This document shows, one piece after another, positions 51,321 to 60,761 of a DNA stretch of 64,000 bases; position 1 is the stretch's first letter; each line of letters opens with the position of its first letter. The DNA is from Pantoea sp. RIT-PI-b (lineage in GTDB: Bacteria; Pseudomonadota; Gammaproteobacteria; Enterobacterales; Enterobacteriaceae): the NCBI RefSeq assembly GCF_001187905.1, contig NZ_LGIS01000007.1, positions 186,001 through 250,000 of the forward strand, in the 5' to 3' direction. A program made the translations under genes and the position numbers. Below the pieces are notes generated by a model. That model saw only the letters and a program-made list of their open reading frames with translations. It had not been told where the DNA came from and searched no databases.

Positions 51321-54300
51321 GAGTTCACCTCTTCATTGTCACTGGTTTCTAATGCGCGCTGGAACAACGTATTCAGCTCTGCCACTGCGGTGACAACCGC
51401 GGGCAGATGGTGTTGTAGTTGCGCACTGTCGTGTTGTTCTGCTGCCTGTTCGCTGGCGAAGCAGCTGTGCTGTAGGGCCTCGGCATGCAGCAGTTTGGCG
51501 CTGCCGAGCAGTTGATGTGCGGCATGACGCGCGCTGGCGAAATCCTCTTCGTCTACTGCTTGCTGTAACTGAGCGAGGTCGCGCGCATTTTGCTGCTGGG
51601 CGGTGATCACCAGATCGCGCCAGGCTTGCGGATCGTTGGCCGCCAGATTTTCCAGCGTTAACAAGGTGTCATGGCGGGGTTGATGCGTCGGCGCGCCCGT
51701 CACCACCTGCAGCAGTTGCGTGCGCTCCAGCGGTTTAAACAGGCAGCCATTCATACCGGCTTGGGTAGCGAGTTGCGCGACGCGCTCTTCCGCCATCGCC
51801 GTCAGGCCGTAAACCGGCACGGCACGACGATTGAGTAATTTCTCCTCGGCGCGCAGCTGACGCGTAAAGGCGAAGCCATCCATGCCGGGCATGTTGCAGT
51901 CGGTGATTACCCGATCGAGTTCATGTTCGCGCCACAGGGCCAGCGCCGCTTCGCCGCCGTCGGCCACCAGCACATGATGTCCGGCGTAACGCAGCTGCTG
52001 GGCCAGCAGCATGCGGTTGGTGGCGTTGTCATCCACAATCAGCATGCGCAGGGCAACCTGAACGCTCGAATCCACCTGCGGCGTTTCTGCCTCGGCTGCA
52101 GTTATCGTGGTGGGTTGAGCGGTGAAACGCAGCATAAAGACGCTGCCGGCATCGGGTTCGCTCTCCACGTGCAGCTCGGTGCCCAGCATTACCGCCAGGC
52201 GGCGACAGATATTCAGTCCAAGTCCGGTACCGCTCACGCGATTCGTGCCCTGATCAACCTGAATAAAGGGTTCGAAAATCGCCTGCTGCTGTTCAGGCGT
52301 GAGACCAACGCCGCTGTCACACACTTCCAGCACGTACTCGGGTTTGCTGATATCAGCCTGATACAGCGCCACTTCCACTTCGCCCTGCGCGGTAAACTTA
52401 ATGGCATTACTCACCAGGTTCGCCAGAATCTGCTTTAGCGCCACCGCATCGAACAGCACGCAATCCTGATCGATCTCCAGCATCACCTTGAGTGCCAGGC
52501 CTTTATTGTGCGCAACCTGGCGGAACAGCGCTTCGGTGTCGTACACCACATCGCTCAAGGACATTGGCATCAGGCGGATGCTGAAGTGGCCGGATTCGAT
52601 TTTCGCCAGGTCGAGAATATCGCCCACCAGTGACAGCAGTGAGCGCGAGGATTGCCACGCCAGATCGATGTTCTTCTGCCTTTGCTGTTGATCGCTCTGA
52701 CCCAAATGTTCGATCTCCAGCAGGCCAATCAGGGCGGCGAGCGGTGTGCGGATTTCATGGCTCATGTGCGAAAGGAAGGTACTTTTGGCTTCGCTGGCAC
52801 GCAGCGCCGCTCGTTTCGCTTTGCGTACATCATCCAGCAGCGTTTCGATGTAATGCAGCTGGTTGCTGATTTCCCGCTCGTGCTGACGCTGTTTCGCCAG
52901 CGAAGATTTGAGTAAATGGTTGCGCCACAGGAAAAACAGCAGGCAAGCACCCGTTATCGCGACAATGCGTAATATGTAGCTGCGATAGCTTTGCCACGAG
53001 GTGCTGGTGGCTGGCGGCGTGTATTTAATCCAGCGCTCCATCAGCGACTGCAGCGTGGGTTGGGGAATATCGGACAGCGCTTTATTGAGAATGGCAATCA
53101 AGTGCTCATCCGCCGCGTTGGTGGCCATCGCCATGCGAAACATCGGCAATGGCGCCACAAATGCCACTTTGAAGCGATCGTTAAAGTGATTGTTGAGTAG
53201 ATACTGCGCCGACTCATACGGCACGATAAAGCCGTCTACCTGCTTCTCCTGCAGTTGCCCGAGTGAATCAATCGAGACGGCGTTTTCATTGAAATCGATC
53301 TCTGGCCAGCGACGACGCAGGTCAAAGCGATAGTAAGAGCGCTCATAAATGCCGATACGTTTGCCCGCCATCTCATCAAAGCTGCGCCAATGGCTGTCGC
53401 TGCGGGTCATCACCACCCAGGGAGAATAGATATAAGAGCGGGTGTAGCTGATGTGCTGACTTTGCTGCGAGGCGGCATCGCTGACCACAATCAGTGAATC
53501 CCGCTGATTCACCAGCGCATCGCGCATGTTGGCCAGGCCTTGCATCGGCTGGTAGTGAAAACGGATGCCGGTGCGCTGCGAGATCAGTTTTAGCAGATCG
53601 ACGCTCAAGCCCGCCACGCGCTGCTTTTCATCAAGAAAGGTGAAAGGCAGATGCATGGGATCGTATTTGACGGTGATATCGCGATGCTGCGCCAGCCAGC
53701 GGGCTTCTGCTTCAGTAAGATCCAGCGGATGATTTTTTACTACGGATTGATAATCCAGCCCCCAGGCTTCGGCGATTTGTACCGCATTGCGCAGCGGGAT
53801 ATTGATCAGGATTTCGTTGATCGCGGCGATCAGCGTTTCGTTGCCGGCGCGGGTGGCAAAGCGCGCGTCGACATCATTGGTATACGGCGTGCTGTGTGCT
53901 TCGATGATGTTCTGCAGGCCGCGCTGTGACAAATAGCGCTGGGTAGCGGAATTGCTCCAGAACACCGCGTCTTGCTTAAAGGCAGTATCGGTGTAGGCCC
54001 ACAACGGGGGCGAGGCCGGGATTAACGTCGCCTGCGGATAGCGCTGGTGCAGCAGCGCTTTCAGTTCGTCATCGCCGTAGTACATCAGCTGATAGCGGCT
54101 ATCTTTCAACTCGCGATCAAACTTTGCTTGGCGACGGCTGATCAACACACTTTGCGCCAGCGAATAGGGAATGCTGAGCGCCAGTTTGGTCTGGTGATTG
54201 GCGGACTGCGGGTAGTAAGGAATTAAATCGACTTGCTGATTATTCAGTGCATCAACCAGCTCTATGCGGCTATCGAATTTTTTGATCTCTACCGGCAGGT

Positions 54301-54568
54301 TCAGCGTTTTGGCGATGATGGCGAGATAGTCGGCCGACAGGCCTTCGAAGGCATCTTTTTCCAGCTCAACCGAATAGGGCGGCAACGAGTGGCTCCAGAT
54401 GCCAACGCGTAACACCTTATGGCGCGTTTGCCATTGCTGACTGGCAGGATTCAGGGTGACTTCCGGCGCCACTAAGCCATAACGCGGTGTGAAATTGAGC
54501 GGGGATGCACTCCAGGCAGAGAGGGAAAAGCCCAATAGAAAAATCATGCTTAGAATGCGTTTGCCCAC
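51317..54568 (-). CDS. BvgS/EvgS-type hybrid sensor histidine kinase
   Basis: 1083 residues (GTG start). A signal peptide is followed by two tandem periplasmic SBP_bac_3 Venus-flytrap domains (about 45-270 and 290-510) and one membrane helix (about 528-548). A coiled linker leads into HisKA with the H box SHMSHEIRTPL, then HATPase (NLVSNAIKFT, VCDSGVGLTPEQ, GTGLGLNICRRLA). A receiver domain (LIVDDNATNRMLL, ITDCNMPGMDGFAF) and a C-terminal HPt domain (ARHAAHQLLGSAKLL) complete a four-step relay. It is shorter than EvgS (1197), and no PAS domain is obvious between membrane and HisKA. It likely senses a periplasmic ligand; the output is the downstream regulator. Confidence 0.93.
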   Translation of the reverse strand: MGKRILSMIFLLGFSLSAWSASPLNFTPRYGLVAPEVTLNPASQQWQTRHKVLRVGIWSHSLPPYSVELEKDAFEGLSADYLAIIAKTLNLPVEIKKFDSRIELVDALNNQQVDLIPYYPQSANHQTKLALSIPYSLAQSVLISRRQAKFDRELKDSRYQLMYYGDDELKALLHQRYPQATLIPASPPLWAYTDTAFKQDAVFWSNSATQRYLSQRGLQNIIEAHSTPYTNDVDARFATRAGNETLIAAINEILINIPLRNAVQIAEAWGLDYQSVVKNHPLDLTEAEARWLAQHRDITVKYDPMHLPFTFLDEKQRVAGLSVDLLKLISQRTGIRFHYQPMQGLANMRDALVNQRDSLIVVSDAASQQSQHISYTRSYIYSPWVVMTRSDSHWRSFDEMAGKRIGIYERSYYRFDLRRRWPEIDFNENAVSIDSLGQLQEKQVDGFIVPYESAQYLLNNHFNDRFKVAFVAPLPMFRMAMATNAADEHLIAILNKALSDIPQPTLQSLMERWIKYTPPATSTSWQSYRSYILRIVAITGACLLFFLWRNHLLKSSLAKQRQHEREISNQLHYIETLLDDVRKAKRAALRASEAKSTFLSHMSHEIRTPLAALIGLLEIEHLGQSDQQQRQKNIDLAWQSSRSLLSLVGDILDLAKIESGHFSIRLMPMSLSDVVYDTEALFRQVAHNKGLALKVMLEIDQDCVLFDAVALKQILANLVSNAIKFTAQGEVEVALYQADISKPEYVLEVCDSGVGLTPEQQQAIFEPFIQVDQGTNRVSGTGLGLNICRRLAVMLGTELHVESEPDAGSVFMLRFTAQPTTITAAEAETPQVDSSVQVALRMLIVDDNATNRMLLAQQLRYAGHHVLVADGGEAALALWREHELDRVITDCNMPGMDGFAFTRQLRAEEKLLNRRAVPVYGLTAMAEERVAQLATQAGMNGCLFKPLERTQLLQVVTGAPTHQPRHDTLLTLENLAANDPQAWRDLVITAQQQNARDLAQLQQAVDEEDFASARHAAHQLLGSAKLLHAEALQHSCFASEQAAEQHDSAQLQHHLPAVVTAVAELNTLFQRALETSDNEEVNS

Positions 54569-54944
54569 GAATCAGTTCTCAGTCATCAATGCCTGCGTCA
54601 TGCACGGCCAGCGTGGCGGTGCAACCTATCGACGCGACTTCAATGCGCCAGATGACTTCTCACAGCGGCACGCAGCGCAACAATAATTAAATAAAACTAA
54701 GAATTTTCTTAGTTTCGTATTAGGACGGTTTGTTATGAAAAAGCGCAGCCGCGCACGAGAAGGGGAAGTGATGTACTTATGGCTGGTACTTAATTAAGTT
54801 AAGTCAGCTGTTTTTGCTGCATAGTTTCGACGTTACTCCTGAAGTCGGCGCAATTTACCGCTGCTAATCGGCTTTTCATTTGTTTTATTTACAGAAACTT
54901 CCTGGCAGGCAAAATAGCGCTTATTTCCTCTCCCTCAGCCAATC
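54569..54944. other. Divergent promoter region between the hybrid kinase and the diguanylate cyclase
   Basis: No gene. Contains the perfect palindrome at 54694-54715 and AT-rich sequence suited to divergent promoters; no -35/-10 pair was confidently assigned. Confidence 0.55.
54694..54715. promoter_or_regulatory. Perfect palindrome upstream of the sensor kinase operon
   Basis: AAACTAAGAA, TT, TTCTTAGTTT: ten matching bases on each side. It lies 126 bases upstream of the kinase start and 230 upstream of the diguanylate cyclase. Candidate operator for the linked NarL-type regulator or another dimer; no T-run, so a terminator is unlikely. Confidence 0.45.
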
Positions 54945-55901
54945 ATGTCCGAAGAAGCGCTGCGTCAGCAGATTCAAAACCTGAAAAAGCATAATGCGCG
55001 ATTGAAGCGTATAGCGCATGACGCGCGTAACAAGCTGAGTGCAGCGCTGGACGGAACCGGTCTTTGTTTGTGGCAGCTGGATATTCCCAGCGGCAAGCTG
55101 GTGATCTTTAATCGTCGCTGGGGCGCAATGCTGGGTTTCCAGCCAAAAGAGACCAAAGCGCAGTTCGACGTGTGGCGCGAACGCCTGCATCCGGACGACG
55201 CTGACGAAGTGCTGAAAGCCTTTTACGATCACATTGAAGGGCGCGCGCCTTACTACGAAGCGCTGCACCGCATGCTGGGCAAGAATGACCAGATTAAATG
55301 GGTGCTGGATCGCGGGCGCGTCACCGAATGGGATGAGGCAGGCAACCCGATCAAGGTCACCGGCACGCACATTGATATGACCAAAGAGAAACAGTACGAA
55401 GCGCAGCTCTCGTCTTTGGCGCATCACGATCCGCTGACCGGGCTGACCAACCGCCACGCGTTGCACACGCAGTTCAGCAAGCTGAAAGCGTTGGGACCGC
55501 TGTGTGTGGCGTTTATTGATCTCGACAACTTTAAACACGTTAACGACACGCTGGGACACCGCAGCGGCGATGAGGTGCTGATTCAGCTTAGCCAGCGCAT
55601 CATCGACGTGGTGCCCCCGAACGTGGTGATTGGCCGCCTGGGCGGCGATGAGTTTGTGCTGCTGATGCCGTTTCTTATCGACTATCCCAAAGTGCGGATT
55701 ATGCTGCAGGCGGTGCTGGATGCGGCGCTGACGCCGTTTGATATTGATAACGGTCATGCGCAGATTGGTGCGTCGATTGGTATTGCCCAGGTGCAGGAGC
55801 GTGACGGTTTTGATGATGCGCTGACGCGTGCCGATGAGGCGATGTATCAGATTAAGAAGAACGGTAAGCAGGGGTTTGGGTTGGCATCCTCTGCGCTTTG
55901 A
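54945..55901 (+). CDS. PAS-GGDEF diguanylate cyclase
   Basis: 318 residues, soluble. A short N-terminal coiled coil (QQIQNLKKHNARLKRIAHDA), a PAS domain with PAC tail (about 30-150, ending VTGTHIDMTKEKQ) and a GGDEF domain (about 158-315) with intact signature RLGGDEF, substrate contacts DLDNFKHVNDTLGH and ASIGIA. It should make cyclic di-GMP. The inhibitory I-site RxxD that normally lies five residues before GGDEF is absent (PPNVVIGRLGGDEF), so product feedback may be lacking. The ATG has no clear ribosome site. It is divergent from the BvgS-type kinase. Confidence 0.9.
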   Translation: MSEEALRQQIQNLKKHNARLKRIAHDARNKLSAALDGTGLCLWQLDIPSGKLVIFNRRWGAMLGFQPKETKAQFDVWRERLHPDDADEVLKAFYDHIEGRAPYYEALHRMLGKNDQIKWVLDRGRVTEWDEAGNPIKVTGTHIDMTKEKQYEAQLSSLAHHDPLTGLTNRHALHTQFSKLKALGPLCVAFIDLDNFKHVNDTLGHRSGDEVLIQLSQRIIDVVPPNVVIGRLGGDEFVLLMPFLIDYPKVRIMLQAVLDAALTPFDIDNGHAQIGASIGIAQVQERDGFDDALTRADEAMYQIKKNGKQGFGLASSAL

Positions 55902-55903
55902 TG

Positions 55904-56012
55904 CCCTCACCCTGGCCCTCTCCCACAGGGAGAGGGAAATGCTGCCATATGCAATAACGTATTCGCTCGATCGGTTCCCTCTCCCGCTTGCGGGAGAGGG
56001 TTAGGGTGAGGG
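55904..56012. repeat. Family B palindrome pair with inverted ends
   Basis: CCCTCACCCTGGCCCTCTCCC at 55904 (hairpin CCCTCTCCC/GGGAGAGGG), then CCCTCTCCCGCTTGCGGGAG, then AGGGTTAGGGTGAGGG ending at 56012. It lies between convergent genes. Confidence 0.82.
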
Positions 56013-56029
56013 CACCAGCCCGCAGAGGA

Positions 56030-57898
56030 CTAAAACGCAAAACACGAACAGCCCAGCGCGCCCCAGAACGCATTATTATCCGACACCGGCACCGATGACT
56101 GGCGTGCGACATCGTGCGAGTGACTATGCACGCCGCACGGTCCGCTGCACTGATGCACTTTCGGCATCATCGCGGCGCGGCCATTGGCCTGCGGCGGGGC
56201 GCTGCGATAGTGGCCTGGCACCGTTACCACCGGCGACCACTCGGGCAGCACCGGCACCGGCGGCGGTGACAGCGGCGTGAAGCCACCCGCGGCATACACC
56301 ACTTCGCCATCCACCAGCGTCAACACCGATTCAATGCCTTTGATCTCCTCTTCCGGCACGCTGAAGAAATCTTTCGACAGCAGCACCAGATCCGCCAGCT
56401 GGCCGACTTTGATCTCGCCCTTAGCGCTCTGCTCATTGGAGAACCAGGCGCTACCTTTAGTCCACAGCATCAACGCGGTTTCGCGGTCAATGCGTGCATT
56501 ATCATCGTACAGTTGCATGCCGCCGACGGTGCGACCGGACACCAGCCAGTAGAGCGCGGTCCACGGGTTGTAGCTGGCGACACGCGTGGCATCGGTACCC
56601 AATCCTACCGGCACCCCGGCTTCCAGCATGCGCGCCACCGGCGGCGTCTGTTTTGCTGCCTCTTTGCCGTAGCGATCGACAAAATATTCGCCCTGAAACG
56701 CCATACGATGCTGCACCGCCAGGCCGCCGCCGAGCGCCTTCACGCGTTCAATATTGGCTTCGGTGATGGTCTCCGCGTGGTCGAAGAACCAGTGCAAGCC
56801 GTTAAACGGAATATCGCGGTTCACTTTCTCGAAAACGTCGAGCATGCGGCTAATCGATTCGTTATAGGTGGCGTGCAGGCGGAACGGCCAGCGGTGTTCC
56901 ACCAGATGGCGCACCACGCGCTCCAGCTCATCTTCCATGCCGGGCGCTAAATCCGGACGCGGTTCGAGAAAATCTTCAAAATCGGCGGCTGAGAACACCA
57001 GCATTTCCCCGGCGCCGTTGTGACGCAGGAAATCGGTGCCCTGGCCGGGCTTCAGCATATCGGTCCAGCGTTCGAAATCCTGCAGTTCATGGCCGGGATT
57101 CTGGGTGAAAAGGTTGTAGGCAATGCGCACCGTCAGCTGCTTTTTGGCATGCAGTTCGGAAATCACATCGTAATCATCTGGAAAGTTTTGGAAACCACCG
57201 CCGGCATCGATAGCGCTGGTCAGGCCGAGGCGATTTAGCTCACGCATAAACTGACGCGTCGAGTTCACCTGCTGCTCCAGCGGCAGTTTTGGACCTTTCG
57301 CCAGCGTGGCGTACAGCAGCATGGCGTTGGGACGGGCGATCAGCATCCCGGTTGGATTGCCGTTGCTGTCGCGCTGAATCTCGCCACCCGGCGGGTTCGG
57401 CGTGTCTTTGGTGTAACCCACCACGCGCAGCGCGGCGCGGTTGAGCAGGGCGCGATCGTACAGGTGCAGGATAAATACCGGCGTGTCAGGCGCGGCGGCG
57501 TTGATCTCATCCAGCGTCGGCATGCGGCGTTCGGCAAACTGGAACTCGGTCCAGCCGCCGACCACGCGCACCCACTGCGGCGACGGCGTGCGCAGCGCCT
57601 GGTCACGCAGCATGCGCAACGCATCCACCAGCGACGGCACGCCTTCCCAGCGCAGCTCAAGATTGTAATTCAGCCCACCGCGAATCAGGTGCAGATGCGA
57701 ATCGTTGAGGCCAGGAATACCGGTGTGACCTTTGGCATCAATAATTTGTGTGTCACTTCCGGCGAAGCGCATCACCTCGGCTTCACTGCCGACCGCGAGA
57801 AATTTGCCGTCTTTAATTGCCACCGCTGTGGCCAGCGGATTGGCACGATCTACCGTGTGGAACTTGCCGTTAGTGAAAATCAGTGAGGCCGTTGTCAT
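56030..57898 (-). CDS. YtcJ-like metal-dependent amidohydrolase
   Basis: 622 residues of the amidohydrolase_3 family. The beta-sandwich N-terminus (LIFTNGKFHTVDRANPLATA) is followed by the metal-binding H68-x-H70 in NDSHLHL. The TIM barrel follows (SAIDAGGGFQNFP, RLHATYNES, WFFDHAETI, GLGTDATRVASYNPW) and ends with LADLVLLSKDFF. An unusual ~60-residue C-terminal extension rich in His, Cys and Pro (VHQCSGPCGVHSHSHD, GALGCSCFAF) could bind extra metal. GGAG precedes the ATG. It is divergent from a LysR regulator. The substrate (amide, carbamate or formamide type) is unknown. Confidence 0.85.
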   Translation of the reverse strand: MTTASLIFTNGKFHTVDRANPLATAVAIKDGKFLAVGSEAEVMRFAGSDTQIIDAKGHTGIPGLNDSHLHLIRGGLNYNLELRWEGVPSLVDALRMLRDQALRTPSPQWVRVVGGWTEFQFAERRMPTLDEINAAAPDTPVFILHLYDRALLNRAALRVVGYTKDTPNPPGGEIQRDSNGNPTGMLIARPNAMLLYATLAKGPKLPLEQQVNSTRQFMRELNRLGLTSAIDAGGGFQNFPDDYDVISELHAKKQLTVRIAYNLFTQNPGHELQDFERWTDMLKPGQGTDFLRHNGAGEMLVFSAADFEDFLEPRPDLAPGMEDELERVVRHLVEHRWPFRLHATYNESISRMLDVFEKVNRDIPFNGLHWFFDHAETITEANIERVKALGGGLAVQHRMAFQGEYFVDRYGKEAAKQTPPVARMLEAGVPVGLGTDATRVASYNPWTALYWLVSGRTVGGMQLYDDNARIDRETALMLWTKGSAWFSNEQSAKGEIKVGQLADLVLLSKDFFSVPEEEIKGIESVLTLVDGEVVYAAGGFTPLSPPPVPVLPEWSPVVTVPGHYRSAPPQANGRAAMMPKVHQCSGPCGVHSHSHDVARQSSVPVSDNNAFWGALGCSCFAF

Positions 57899-58045
57899 GG
57901 TTTTTCTCCAAAAGATTTCGCATTGCGTGGCTGAGTCAGTGTTAAAGCGCTTGCTTCGTTGGTTAAAAAAATACGAAATGAGAGCAGTTATTGATAACGG
58001 ATTGTTTTTGGTTTGTTGTTCAACAAATTTTGGGGAGGAGGGGCA

Positions 58046-58954
58046 ATGCGTTTAAACCTTGAGGCGCTGTTGATTCTGGACGCGCTGGATCGCCACGGCA
58101 CCTTTGCGGCGGCGGCCGCGCGACTATTCAAAACCGCCTCGGCATTGAGTTACACCGTGCAGAAGATGGAGAGCGACCTGAAAATCACGCTGCTCGATCG
58201 TTCTGGTCATCGCGCCACCTTTACGCCGACCGGGCGCCTGATGCTCGATAAAGGGCGCACGCTGCTGCGCGCGGTGAATGAACTGGAACAGCAGGCGCGC
58301 TACGTGGAGAGCGGTTGGGAAAGCCAGCTGGTAATAAGCGTAGATGCCTCCGTGCCGTTTAGCCTGCTGACGCCGTTGATTGATGCGTTTTATCAGCAGC
58401 ATCCACATACCCAGCTGCAGTTCCGCCAGGACGTGCTCTCCGGCTGCTGGGAAGCGCTAAACTATGGCGAAGCGGACATTGTCTTTGGCGCGGTGCAAGA
58501 GCCCGCCACGCGCAAAGAGATCGTCTGCCAACCGCTGGGCTGGCTGGAATACGTGTTCGCGGTTGCGCCCGGGCATCCGTTAGCCAGTGCAGCGGAGCCG
58601 CTGCAGCGCGAACTGATTCGCCAGTATCGCGCCGTCACCGTGCACGACTCCTCGCGTCACGGGGCGGGCGTTGATTTACGCGTGCTGGATGAACAGAAAA
58701 CCTTGAACGTGCACGATTTCCCCACCAAGCTGCAGGCGCAGCTGGATGGCCTTGGCTGCGGCTATTTGCCGCTCTATCTGGCGCGTCCACATCTGGCAAG
58801 TGGGGCGCTGGTGGCGCGCCAGCTGGATAGCGAATGCCGTCGCGATATGGCGTACCTGGCATGGAACGAAAGCGCCTGCGGTAATGCCGCCACCTGGTGG
58901 CGTGAGCATCTCCTCACGCTGCCAGGTTTGCATGATATCTACCTGCCCGCGTAA
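58046..58954 (+). CDS. LysR-family regulator divergent from the amidohydrolase
   Basis: 302 residues from the ATG at 58046 with a very strong GGGGAGGAGGGG ribosome site; a frame extension to 58013 reads through that site and is rejected. The helix-turn-helix is GTFAAAAARLFKTASALSYT and the effector domain begins at QLVISVDASVPFSLL. It is divergent from the YtcJ-like amidohydrolase, its most likely target, and convergent with an MFS exporter. Confidence 0.88.
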   Translation: MRLNLEALLILDALDRHGTFAAAAARLFKTASALSYTVQKMESDLKITLLDRSGHRATFTPTGRLMLDKGRTLLRAVNELEQQARYVESGWESQLVISVDASVPFSLLTPLIDAFYQQHPHTQLQFRQDVLSGCWEALNYGEADIVFGAVQEPATRKEIVCQPLGWLEYVFAVAPGHPLASAAEPLQRELIRQYRAVTVHDSSRHGAGVDLRVLDEQKTLNVHDFPTKLQAQLDGLGCGYLPLYLARPHLASGALVARQLDSECRRDMAYLAWNESACGNAATWWREHLLTLPGLHDIYLPA

Positions 58955-60544
58955 TCAGATGGCGATATGGTGGCTGACCTGCGGGGCATCTTCGCCCTGA
59001 TGATATTGCAGCACCGCCTGTTGCAGCGCAGCATCAGCGTGGGAAACGCGCTGGTGCTGACGCAAATGCTCCTGCCACGACTCCACCAGAAACCACTCCA
59101 GCAGCGCGTTGGGGTCGTCGGTTTGCGCCATCAATCCCCATGAGTAAGCGCCATCGCGGCGGCGTGACTGCGCCAGCTTATGGATAGCCAGTTTGAACGC
59201 GGCGCGATCTTCTGGCATCACGCGATAGCGAATCTGAATCAATACCGGCCCCTGACGCACATCGAGGTTGGCATCCACCTCCGGTTCCACCCAGTGCAGC
59301 GCGGGCTGCAGATCGGCTTCACCGGCTGGCAACACCAGACGTTTCAGCAGCAGCGCGCTGATAATCAGGCCCGCTCCGGCGATCAGCAGCGTATTGGCCA
59401 GGCCGATATGTTGGGCGATTAAGCCCCATGCCAGGCTGCCGCCCGCCAGCGTGCCGTTGAACACCATCAAATAGACCGCTAAACCGCGACCGCGCACCCA
59501 ATCGGGCAGCACCGCTTGCGCGACGCCGTTCAACGTCGTGAGCGCGATAATCCAGCCCACGCCCAATACCAGCATCAGCATCAGCGCCAGCCACTGCGGC
59601 GGACTCATGGCTAATCCCAGCATCACTAGTGCGCTCAGCACCGCAGAGAGCAGCAGCAGGCCATCATGACTCATTGAGCTGCGCAGACGCGGCAGCAGCA
59701 GCGCGCCGGCAATGGCACCGCCGCCCACCGCGCCGAGCAGCAAGCCGTAGAAGCCAGCGGTGCCTTGCAGCATGTTGCGGGCGACTAACGGCAGTAACGC
59801 CCAAATGGCGCTGGCGAAGGCGAAGTACAGCGCGGCACGCAATAACACGCGGTGCAGATCGTGGCTGGCGCGCACGTAACGCAAGCCAGCACGGAACGCG
59901 CCGAAGAAGTGTTCATTCAGCTCGGTTTTTGCTTTCGCTGGACGCTTCCAGTACAGCAGCGCGGCGATAACGAAAAAGTAGCTCGCCACATCCGCCCCGT
60001 AGGCCGCCATCGCCCCGAAACTGGCCAGCAGTAACCCGCCCGTGGCTGGACCGATGGCGCGCGCGATGTTGATGCCGAGCGAGTTGAGTGCCACGGCGTT
60101 TTTCAACTCATGACGCGGCACCAGCTCCGGCACAATCGCCTGCCAGGCAGGACCAAACAGCGCTGCGCCAATCCCGCCGACGAAGGTCAGCCCGATTAAC
60201 CATTCGACGGTCAGCCAGTGGTTATGCGACAGCAGCAGCAGGGTGCCGCTGACGCTGGCCATTAATATTTGCACTACAATCAGCAAGCGGCGGCGGTCAA
60301 CAATATCTGACAGCACGCCCGCGGGCAGCGCCAGCAGGAACACCGGCAAGGTCGCAGCGGTTTGCATCAGCGCCACGGCGGTGGGGTTATCGGATAAGCC
60401 GGTCACCAGCCAGGCGCTGGCGACATCGCGGATAAAGCTGCCGGTATTGCCGAGTACCGAGGCGGTCCAGATCAGGGCGAATAGCCCGTAACCGAAGGGA
60501 GAGAAGGCACCGCTGCGCGGCGTGGCTGATTGGGGCTGGCTCAT
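58955..60544 (-). CDS. MFS transporter with C-terminal dimeric alpha-beta-barrel-like domain
   Basis: 529 residues using the third of three consecutive ATG codons (60550, 60547, 60544), which is best spaced from CAGGA. Ten to twelve membrane segments of the EntS/MFS_3 type are visible: FSPFGYGLFALIWTASVLGN, DVASAWLVTGLSDNPTAVAL and GVLSDIVDRRRLLI (motif A). After the last helix (about 425) there is a soluble domain of about 100 residues, VLIQIRYRVMPEDRAAFKLA to VSHHIAI, resembling antibiotic-biosynthesis-monooxygenase/ferredoxin-like folds. It is probably an exporter; the substrate is unknown. It is divergent from the alpha/beta hydrolase. Confidence 0.85.
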   Translation of the reverse strand: MSQPQSATPRSGAFSPFGYGLFALIWTASVLGNTGSFIRDVASAWLVTGLSDNPTAVALMQTAATLPVFLLALPAGVLSDIVDRRRLLIVVQILMASVSGTLLLLSHNHWLTVEWLIGLTFVGGIGAALFGPAWQAIVPELVPRHELKNAVALNSLGINIARAIGPATGGLLLASFGAMAAYGADVASYFFVIAALLYWKRPAKAKTELNEHFFGAFRAGLRYVRASHDLHRVLLRAALYFAFASAIWALLPLVARNMLQGTAGFYGLLLGAVGGGAIAGALLLPRLRSSMSHDGLLLLSAVLSALVMLGLAMSPPQWLALMLMLVLGVGWIIALTTLNGVAQAVLPDWVRGRGLAVYLMVFNGTLAGGSLAWGLIAQHIGLANTLLIAGAGLIISALLLKRLVLPAGEADLQPALHWVEPEVDANLDVRQGPVLIQIRYRVMPEDRAAFKLAIHKLAQSRRRDGAYSWGLMAQTDDPNALLEWFLVESWQEHLRQHQRVSHADAALQQAVLQYHQGEDAPQVSHHIAI

Positions 60545-60619
60545 CATCATGTTCCTGTAAGAGTGCGATGTAAGCACCTTACGAAGCCTGCAGTCTGCTT
60601 GATAGCGGAAAAAATCCAT

Positions 60620-60676
60620 CAACTTGTCCAGGCTTTTTTAACAGCGCTTGAGCCGCAAAAAAGATTGAACAAGTTG
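60620..60676. promoter_or_regulatory. Inverted half-sites between the MFS gene and the hydrolase gene
   Basis: CAACTTGT (60620-60627) and ACAAGTTG (60669-60676) are exact reverse complements 41 bases apart in the divergent intergenic region, on either side of the likely promoters. They could be paired regulator half-sites; evidence is only the symmetry and position. Confidence 0.3.
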
Positions 60677-60761
60677 TCAAAATCTCTGCTTTAGGTTTTT
60701 CCCCTCGCTCGATGTAGTTTGATTGGCAGACACAACATCACTCACTTACGGAGCAAAAAAC

